DNA of 64,000 nt, taken from Candidatus Saccharimonadota bacterium. Lineage in GTDB: Bacteria; Patescibacteriota; Saccharimonadia; Saccharimonadales; Saccharimonadaceae. The notes under the pieces are model-generated. The model did not search any database, was not told the origin of the DNA, and saw only the letters and a program-made list of their open reading frames with translations. Position 1 is the stretch's first letter. The number at the start of each line of letters is the position of its first letter. Positions 58,273 to 64,000 of the stretch are shown here, piece by piece. The position numbers and the translations under genes were made by a program. The stretch is taken from assembly GCA_017431955.1 (NCBI GenBank), contig JAFRKC010000007.1:53870-117869 (forward strand). The letters run 5' to 3'.

Positions 58273-59351
58273 GTGTTAAAAAATATATAACTTTTGCTAT
58301 TATTCTTGCGATTATTGTCGGCAGCTTTTTAGTTGGCGGCCTATTTAACTTTATTGACATGATCATTGTCCGCCCAATCACCAACATCTTATTTATTATT
58401 TACAACTACGTTGGCGACTTTGGCCTTGCTATCATTCTCTTTACCATCGTTGTTAAATTCTGTATGTGGCCACTGGTTAAAAAACAGTTTCACCAAACCA
58501 AACTTATGCGCAAGCTCCAGCCAGAGCTCACTAAAATCAAAAAGAATTGCAACGGCAACAGACAACTAGAGTCTCTTCAGACTATGGATCTCTACAAGAG
58601 ATATAATGTTAAGCCATTCCGCTCCATCCTCACTCTATTTATCCAACTCCCAATCTTTATCGCTCTCTTTACCGCTATTCGTGTTATGGTACAACCAAGG
58701 CCAGACGACAACTTATCTATCAGAGCTTATCCTGGAATTAGCTCAATGGAAAAAATCGATAGCGTTATCAAGCTCCAAGAGCCATATCTAGCCGATCTCC
58801 AAAACGATGAAATTCCGGCCGAAGAAAAATCTCAGTACGATTTTCACCCCCAACTCTTTGGCTTAGTAGACCTAGACGTCAAACCAGGCTTTAATAGCGC
58901 CAGCGCAATTGCTATTTTATGTATTGCTCTTGCCGCGGCTTTAGTTCAATATATTAATACCAAACAACAAAATCCAACCGGCAAATCTGAAAAGAAAAAG
59001 AAATTCCGCGACCTTATTAAGGAAGCTTCAAATGGCAAAGACCCAGATCAGGCTGATATGAATGTTATGATGACAAACTCTATGTCTAAATTTATGCCGA
59101 TTATGATGCTTATGATCATGATTAATCTCCAGGGCGCCTTGGTGCTTTACTACTTCCTTACCAACCTAATCACCGTTGTTCAACAAAAAATTATCTTCGC
59201 TAAGAGTGGGGAAGATATGGAAATTGCCACCGACAAAGCGGTAGTTAAAGAACTCAATAAAATTCAAGAAGCCAAAGTTATTGAAAATAAAAAAACTGGA
59301 ACAAAAATTACTCGCATCTCCGCCAAAGATAATAAAAGGAGAAAGAAATGA
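58269..59351 (+). CDS. yidC: Membrane protein insertase YidC
   Basis: 360 residues of the short Oxa1/YidC1 type without the Gram-negative periplasmic domain. Helices are at about 7-27 and 38-65, with the conserved helix GLAIILFTIVVKFCMWPLVK. A cytoplasmic loop KLQPELTKIKKNCNGNRQ follows. Later helices lie near 135-155, 215-235 and 275-300. The basic tail KDNKRRKK binds ribosomes. An insert of about 50 residues (RPDDNLSIRAYPGISSMEKI onward) after the third helix is longer than usual. Confidence 0.96.
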   Translation: MSVKKYITFAIILAIIVGSFLVGGLFNFIDMIIVRPITNILFIIYNYVGDFGLAIILFTIVVKFCMWPLVKKQFHQTKLMRKLQPELTKIKKNCNGNRQLESLQTMDLYKRYNVKPFRSILTLFIQLPIFIALFTAIRVMVQPRPDDNLSIRAYPGISSMEKIDSVIKLQEPYLADLQNDEIPAEEKSQYDFHPQLFGLVDLDVKPGFNSASAIAILCIALAAALVQYINTKQQNPTGKSEKKKKFRDLIKEASNGKDPDQADMNVMMTNSMSKFMPIMMLMIMINLQGALVLYYFLTNLITVVQQKIIFAKSGEDMEIATDKAVVKELNKIQEAKVIENKKTGTKITRISAKDNKRRKK

Positions 59352-59387
59352 GTATAAAATCAAATCAACCACAAACAGGAGCACATT

Positions 59388-59849
59388 ATGAATAAAGATG
59401 AATCAGTGCGCTTTGCTACTAAATATCTAGAAGATTTATTGTCATTTTTTGGCATTAACGTAGCAGTTTATTCAACCCTAGACGACGAAGTTATCCAACT
59501 TTCCGTACCGTCTACTTCGCTAAACTCACTCTTAATTGGTAGAAACGCCGACAATCTTCGCGCCCTTCAACACGTAGTTTCCATGGCTCTCGTTGCGCGC
59601 GAAGCCGAAGTCACCCGCGTTAATGTCGACATTGCCGACTATAAACGCCAACGTGCCGATCGTATCGCTGAAAAAGCCGAAGGTTGGATTAAAAAAGTCC
59701 GCTCCACTGGTGAGCCAATGACTCTAGATTTAAACGCTGCTGATCGCCGCGTCATTCATAAACTCGCTGAAGATTACTCCGACATCACCACTCACTCCGA
59801 AGGAGAAGGGAAAGAGCGAAAATTAATTATCTCAAAAGTCCAAGAATAA
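59388..59849 (+). CDS. jag: Jag/KhpB-like KH-R3H RNA-binding protein
   Basis: 153 residues. A KH domain (about 20-85, with LLIGRNADNLRALQHVVSMA) is followed by an R3H domain ending RRVIHKLAEDYSDITTHSEG. The N-terminal Jag_N domain is missing, as in short KhpB forms. It binds RNA and influences cell division and elongation in Gram-positive bacteria. Preceded by AGGAG. Confidence 0.94.
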   Translation: MNKDESVRFATKYLEDLLSFFGINVAVYSTLDDEVIQLSVPSTSLNSLLIGRNADNLRALQHVVSMALVAREAEVTRVNVDIADYKRQRADRIAEKAEGWIKKVRSTGEPMTLDLNAADRRVIHKLAEDYSDITTHSEGEGKERKLIISKVQE

Positions 59850-59856
59850 AAAACAT

Positions 59857-59886
59857 AAAAATACCCCCAATAAGGGGTATTTTTTA
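59857..59886. terminator. Terminator after jag
   Basis: AAAAATACCCC-CAATAA-GGGGTATTTTT; works for both strands. An AT run (TA repeated) follows at 59893-59911. Confidence 0.9.
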
Positions 59887-59910
59887 TTACTTATAATATA
59901 TATATATATA

Positions 59911-61545
59911 TTATTCTGTTGTTGTGGTTCCACCAACAATCACTACGATATCATAACCATAGGTATTAACGCCAGCAGGTAACTCATCAGCATTATGAGT
60001 ATACACATCCGAAGCGGATAGAGTCTTTTCCAATGCCTTAAATGAGGCCGACATCTCGTCATTCAAAAGATAAATATGATAGCCTTTTTGTTCTATAGGA
60101 ATCGGAGAATCATCCGTGCCACCAACCGAGAAGTTTGCCTTTTCTAGCTTTTCTTTACACTCCGCTGCCACGCCAGCACCATCAGTGCCGTTTAGTACCA
60201 ATACGTTAGCTTCTTCTCTAAGCACCGGGTCACTAATAAGCTGTTGTGCAATATAAGCTTGGAGCTGTGAATAGTTACCAATGCCAGCAGAAGGGACTAC
60301 ATAAGAAATACCATTAATGTTTGCTGTGGTCATATAACTAATACCACGAGACCAATCCACCATTGGAATTTGACGGATATTATCAAAATCAAACTCGTCC
60401 AAAAGATGTGCACCGGTTTTCATCTCTTCTATCGTGAAGTTTGTGCGTAGGTTATCGCCAAGGGAATTCATAATGTTAATCGCATCGGTAATACCAAGTC
60501 CTTGGGCTTTAATCTTGTCTTTAATAGCAATTAATATCTTTTGCTGACTCGTCCCGCGCGAAAAATCACCGCCGGCCGTACCATGCCTTGCCCTAGCCAA
60601 CCCTAGTGCCTCAGCGCCATTAAGTTCGGTTGGCACCCCGGCAGGCACAACTGCATGGGTGTAATTATAGTCAGAAATATCCTCATCAAGAGTTACGGTA
60701 ATTCCGCCAATCGTATCGACTACGGTCACTAAAGCACCCCAGTTTACGTGGGCGTAATATTGGAAATCAATCCCCAGAATCTCCCCCACCTTTTCCATGG
60801 CAGCAGTAGCACCAGCCTCTTCATCGTCACCATATTGATTATTGCACCAATAAACCTCATTAATCTTACCAGTAGCCGTGCATGTAGCACCAGCCTTCAA
60901 ATCGCGAGGCAGGCTTGTCATAGCTACATCGCCATTTTCTTGGTCAATACTAATAATCATAATAGAGTCCGTAAGCTGCGCACCATCATGACCAGAGCCA
61001 CCCATGTCATATCCACTAGTACCAAGGGCGAGAATATTTGTGCGACCATTTTCATCAGTTTTTAATGGTTCGTAAGTTTCTGACACCAGGGAACCAATAG
61101 CGTCCCAAATATTAGAATTCCCACCAGTAATGCGCGCCAAAATATCATTGCCCCAGATAAAAAGCCAAACCACGCCGCCGATTAGTAATAAGAAAAATAT
61201 CAAAACCGCAATAAGAATCTTATGTTTCTTGCTATGTTTTTTCTTTTCCTTCTTTTCTTTCTTCTGCTTTTTGGATTCTTTCTTCATATCTTCGGACGTA
61301 AGATCGAAATCAAAAGATTTTACGGGCTCCAAAAACCCTTCTCTAGCACGATTCTTCTCGGCTTTACTCGGCGCAACATCATTAATTGCGCGAGTCCTTT
61401 TCTCAGGACTACTCTTTTTTACAGGTGCTCCAACCGGCTTCTTTACAACCTTTTTTGCCGGCTTTTTCTTTTTGTCATCAAAACCAATCTTACGGTTGGC
61501 ATTTCCTGATCGTCTGATTACTAATCCATCAATTGATTTGTCCAT
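59911..61545 (-). CDS. LytR-CpsA-Psr family wall polymer transferase
   Basis: 544 residues. A long basic cytoplasmic N-terminus (about 1-105, Lys-rich, KKQKKEKKEKKKHSKKHK) precedes one membrane helix (about 108-131). The LCP domain has DSIMIISIDQENGDVAMTSL followed by PRDL, and GLARARHGTAGGDFSRGTSQ near the active site. A C-terminal LytR_C domain (about 435-540, VLVLNGTDGAGVA) is present. It attaches polymers from lipid carriers to peptidoglycan. The ATG at 61545 is preferred over a TTG one codon earlier. Confidence 0.94.
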   Translation of the reverse strand: MDKSIDGLVIRRSGNANRKIGFDDKKKKPAKKVVKKPVGAPVKKSSPEKRTRAINDVAPSKAEKNRAREGFLEPVKSFDFDLTSEDMKKESKKQKKEKKEKKKHSKKHKILIAVLIFFLLLIGGVVWLFIWGNDILARITGGNSNIWDAIGSLVSETYEPLKTDENGRTNILALGTSGYDMGGSGHDGAQLTDSIMIISIDQENGDVAMTSLPRDLKAGATCTATGKINEVYWCNNQYGDDEEAGATAAMEKVGEILGIDFQYYAHVNWGALVTVVDTIGGITVTLDEDISDYNYTHAVVPAGVPTELNGAEALGLARARHGTAGGDFSRGTSQQKILIAIKDKIKAQGLGITDAINIMNSLGDNLRTNFTIEEMKTGAHLLDEFDFDNIRQIPMVDWSRGISYMTTANINGISYVVPSAGIGNYSQLQAYIAQQLISDPVLREEANVLVLNGTDGAGVAAECKEKLEKANFSVGGTDDSPIPIEQKGYHIYLLNDEMSASFKALEKTLSASDVYTHNADELPAGVNTYGYDIVVIVGGTTTTE

Positions 61546-61602
61546 CAAATATTCACACCCTAACTTCGCCAGAGGCGTTATCTTTAATTACTATAATGAT
61601 AA

Positions 61603-61611
61603 TGTTATAAT
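61603..61611 (+). promoter_or_regulatory. Extended -10 box of the LexA-like gene
   Basis: TGTTATAAT ending eight bases before the ATG at 61620; the surrounding TTATAAT-TATAA is a palindrome that the protein itself might bind. Confidence 0.5.
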
Positions 61612-61619
61612 TATAACAT

Positions 61620-61946
61620 ATGAAGCCAAAACTTACTAAAAAACAGACCTTAATTCTAGATTTTATTACGGACTTTACCAAGATGTACGATTACTCACCA
61701 TCTTATCGTGAAATTATGTCTGGAGTTGGGCTTTCTTCGGTTTCAGCGGTAGCCGAACATATAGATAATCTAGTTGAAAAGGGAGCAATCAAAAGAGTTC
61801 CTGGTGCTGCCCGTTCTCTCGAAATAATAATTGATAAAAATCCTGAAGCCACCAAACTTTTCAACGACAAATTAATCTCAGCCACCCCAGAAGAAACGGA
61901 AATTCTAGAAAAAGCTGCCAAGATTCTTGGCCTAGAGATCGATTAG
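61620..61946 (+). CDS. LexA-like DNA-binding domain without peptidase
   Basis: 108 residues. Residues 5-66 match the winged helix of LexA: LTKKQTLILDFITDFTKMYD, YSPSYREIM, VGLSSVSAVAEHIDNLVEKG. The S24 self-cleavage domain is absent, replaced by a short helical tail. It cannot respond to RecA by cleavage and is probably an unrelated regulator. Its target is unknown. Confidence 0.85.
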   Translation: MKPKLTKKQTLILDFITDFTKMYDYSPSYREIMSGVGLSSVSAVAEHIDNLVEKGAIKRVPGAARSLEIIIDKNPEATKLFNDKLISATPEETEILEKAAKILGLEID

Positions 61947-61949
61947 GGG

Positions 61950-61978
61950 TTTACAATTTTAACGTAAGCTGTTACAAT
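61950..61978 (+). promoter_or_regulatory. Promoter of the 61999 operon
   Basis: TTTACA, 17-base spacer, TACAAT with extended TG; leader of about 14 bases with AGGAG. Confidence 0.6.
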
Positions 61979-61998
61979 AAACTCAGGAGTAATATGCT

Positions 61999-62559
61999 AT
62001 GCCAAAAACAAACAGAAAAAACTCACGTCGCAGAACTCATCATCCAGTAGTGACAGTCGTCGTCATCTTATTATTGATTGGTGTTTCAATTTTTGTTTCA
62101 AAAATGTTAGCTAATCGTGCCACCGACGACGTAGAAAGTGATAAAAAAGACAACACAGAAACCACCAAGGTTGAAAAAGTTGAAAAGGTTCCAACCGACA
62201 CCACTACATCTTCAGACGAAACCGAGCAAAAAACTCCAATCCAAAACGATGGGGCAGACCCAAACACTAAAGATTCTCTCACCGGCGCTCTCACTATGGC
62301 CGAAGTCTCGGGCGATACTTTGCGCATCAGAGCGAATATCGATCAGTATCTTGCTTCTGGCGCCTGCACACTAAATATGTACTCTGATTTTAATACCGCT
62401 TTTTCAGATAGTGCAGCCATTATTCCGCTCGCATCTAACTCCACCTGCGAAGGCTTCGACATTCCTGTTTCTAACTTTGCTTCTGGACATTGGCATATTG
62501 TTATTGATTTAACGTCAGGCGATAAAATAGGCACAGTAACAGGGGAGATTAACCTATGA
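61999..62559 (+). CDS. Unknown membrane-anchored protein
   Basis: 186 residues, not recognised. A basic start (KTNRKNSRRRTHHP) precedes a helix (about 17-35) and a Lys/Glu/Thr-rich spacer (about 40-90). A beta-rich outside domain has GALTMAEVSGDTLRIRANID and one Cys pair (CTLNMYSD..STC). The domain looks like an Ig-type sandwich. Its stop overlaps the ATG of the ChW protein (ATGA), so the two work together or share a message. Confidence 0.78.
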   Translation: MPKTNRKNSRRRTHHPVVTVVVILLLIGVSIFVSKMLANRATDDVESDKKDNTETTKVEKVEKVPTDTTTSSDETEQKTPIQNDGADPNTKDSLTGALTMAEVSGDTLRIRANIDQYLASGACTLNMYSDFNTAFSDSAAIIPLASNSTCEGFDIPVSNFASGHWHIVIDLTSGDKIGTVTGEINL

Positions 62560-64000
62560 AATTAAAGCGCTCATTTCGCTCATACCTACCACTAATTTTA
62601 TTTATTTTCGTAGCCACAGCTACGTTTACATTCTTTGTTACTAAGAATCCAGAAGGTACTTCCGCTGCTTCGCTAGCCAATTTTAAACCAGGCAATATTA
62701 TCAGCGACTACACCATGAGCAACTACAACTCCATGAGCGAGGCCGATATTCAAAACTTCCTAAAGTCCAAAAACTCCTGCAACGACACCAGAATGTATCT
62801 CAATAGCCAATATCACCATGTTAAAGACGGGCATTTCGTCTGTCTTGCCGACGAAACTTTCGGCGATGGCGTCGATTATGGCGACAGCGCACCAAACGGC
62901 CAAAGCGCCGCACATATCATTTGGCAAGCAGCACAAGATTACAAAATCAACCCGCAAGTTTTGATCGTGCTCCTGCAAAAAGAGCAGGGCTTGATTACTG
63001 ATACATTTCCAAACTCTATTCAATATCGCTCTGCCACCGGTTATGGCTGCCCAGATACGGCTGCCTGTAACACCAAATACTATGGCTTCAAAAACCAAGT
63101 CAGAAACGCTGCCGCACTCTTCCGTACAGTGCTAAATGGCGGCTGGACCAACTACCCAGTAGGCAACAACTATATTCAATACAATCCAAACGCCGATTGT
63201 GGCGGTTCTGTAGTATATATCGAAAACTTAGCCACCTCTTCACTTTATCGCTATACTCCATATCAACCAAACGCTGGCGCACTTGCCGCTGGCTACGGCA
63301 CCGCCGCCTGCGGCGCCTACGGCAACCGCAACTTCTATCTCTATTTCAGCGACTGGTTCGGCGACCCAACCTCTGATGGCTGGCCTAGCCTAGCAAAAAT
63401 TTTATCCAGTATGAATAAGCCAAACAAAGAAGATTCCGAATTAAATCTTAAATATCACTCATATGTTCAGCACTATGGCTGGCTTGATTGGGCTGATGGC
63501 GGGGATACGAGCGGAACAACCGGTTACTCGTTAAGGCTAGAGGCGCTAGCTATGAAACTTCAAAATGAATATCTTGGAGGTATAGAATATAGGACTCACC
63601 TACAAAGCTATGGATGGGGAGAATATAAAAGCAACGGCGAAATTAGTGGAGCACCAGACGAATCATTAAGAATGGAGGCTGTACAGATTAGACTAACTGG
63701 AGATGCATCTAAACTCTATGATATCTATTACAGAACACACGTTCAAGGTATTGGCTGGATGGATTGGGCCAAAAATGACGAGATATCTGGAACTACCGGC
63801 CAATCTAAGCGCATAGAAGCCTTACAGGTTAAGATAGTAAGGAAGCATTCAAGCTATGGTCCAAAATACCTTACACATGTCCAAGGTATCGGCTGGATGG
63901 ATTGGGCCAAAAACGGTGAGACAGCCGGAACCACTGGTCAATCCAGACGTGTAGAAGCGATTGAAATTAAACTATCAGACGATTTAGCAAACAAATACAA
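62556..64000 (+). CDS. Secreted ChW-repeat protein with lysozyme-like domain (cut by window edge)
   Basis: The frame is open to the right edge, 481 codons. Signal helix at about 10-33. The next 230 residues contain SAAHIIWQAAQDYKINPQVL, then LLQKEQGLITDTFPNSIQYR and TGYGCPDTAACNTKYYGF; this block occurs in secreted wall-active proteins of Gram-positive type and looks lysozyme-like. Then come four ChW (clostridial hydrophobic W) repeats from about residue 300, each with a GW..W core as in THVQGIGWMDWAKNGE and GTTGQSKRIEALQ. ChW repeats are thought to bind surfaces. The repeat part has G exceeding C, unlike the N-terminal half. Confidence 0.85.
   Translation, partial: MKLKRSFRSYLPLILFIFVATATFTFFVTKNPEGTSAASLANFKPGNIISDYTMSNYNSMSEADIQNFLKSKNSCNDTRMYLNSQYHHVKDGHFVCLADETFGDGVDYGDSAPNGQSAAHIIWQAAQDYKINPQVLIVLLQKEQGLITDTFPNSIQYRSATGYGCPDTAACNTKYYGFKNQVRNAAALFRTVLNGGWTNYPVGNNYIQYNPNADCGGSVVYIENLATSSLYRYTPYQPNAGALAAGYGTAACGAYGNRNFYLYFSDWFGDPTSDGWPSLAKILSSMNKPNKEDSELNLKYHSYVQHYGWLDWADGGDTSGTTGYSLRLEALAMKLQNEYLGGIEYRTHLQSYGWGEYKSNGEISGAPDESLRMEAVQIRLTGDASKLYDIYYRTHVQGIGWMDWAKNDEISGTTGQSKRIEALQVKIVRKHSSYGPKYLTHVQGIGWMDWAKNGETAGTTGQSRRVEAIEIKLSDDLANKY

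Noticed and set aside
59893-59911. TA-repeat tract as a functional site
   Set aside because: Short simple repeat behind a terminator; nothing else supports a role.
1-64000. UGA read as glycine (as in SR1/Gracilibacteria)
   Set aside because: UGA ends rnpA, the RhuM-Doc gene and the 61999 gene at sensible places with coupled ATGA/TGATG starts, and conserved glycines use GGN.

Overview
The window reads as a chromosome segment of a Candidate Phyla Radiation bacterium, most likely a Candidatus Saccharibacteria (TM7)-type organism. This rests on gene content and style: short information-processing proteins, a DnaG whose zinc ligands are gone, VirB2-like pilins beside VirB6/PrgI/VirB4 homologues, FemAB and LytR-CpsA-Psr wall proteins, and no biosynthetic operons. 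The genetic code is standard: UGA ends many genes. No lineage assignment was computed.

Layout. 1-14 kb (mostly minus strand): truB (cut by the edge), a DHH-like protein, rpsT/holA, mutM, a RhuM-Doc fusion, polA, small kinases, then dnaG-rpoD-pilin-lipid kinase-P-loop protein. 14-25 kb: mscL, orn, argS, tRNA-Ser(GGA), an MFS-like transporter of unlike base composition, a MacB-type ABC exporter, tsaD and a FemAB ligase. 25.5-26.1 kb: a gene-free stretch bounded by two near-identical hairpin elements. 26-39 kb: valS, small unknown proteins, tRNA-Gln, rlmD-like, HIT, tRNA-Ser(CGA), tRNA-Arg(GCG), two Mur ligase homologues, a VanY-like peptidase, and CIRCE-groES-groEL. 39-54 kb: tRNA-Ser(GCU), ComF, Hsp20 and a type IV secretion-like locus (five VirB2-like genes, one with two domains; VirB6-like; PrgI; a VirB4 split in two; a three-domain wall hydrolase). 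54-60 kb: recF-dnaN-dnaA, then rpmH-rnpA-yidC-jag. 60-64 kb: LytR-CpsA-Psr protein, LexA-like DNA-binding protein, and a secreted ChW-repeat protein cut by the right edge.

The least explained signal is a family of long palindromic elements of roughly 100-150 bp. They sit between genes (541-688, 25509-25611, 26000-26096, 33527-33633, 38979-39090) and, in frame, inside conserved genes (twice in tsaD, once in the rlmD-like gene). Their cores are shared between loci. Their outer arms differ from locus to locus, yet each pair is self-complementary. The in-gene copies resemble in behaviour the Rickettsia palindromic elements. Fragments of tRNA 3' ends accompany hairpins at two tRNA loci.

A second window-wide pattern is leaderless expression. 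At about twenty genes an extended -10 box (TGnTATAAT-like) ends only 6-8 bases before the start codon, so the transcript should begin at or next to the start codon. Genes inside operons use AGGAGG-type ribosome sites instead.
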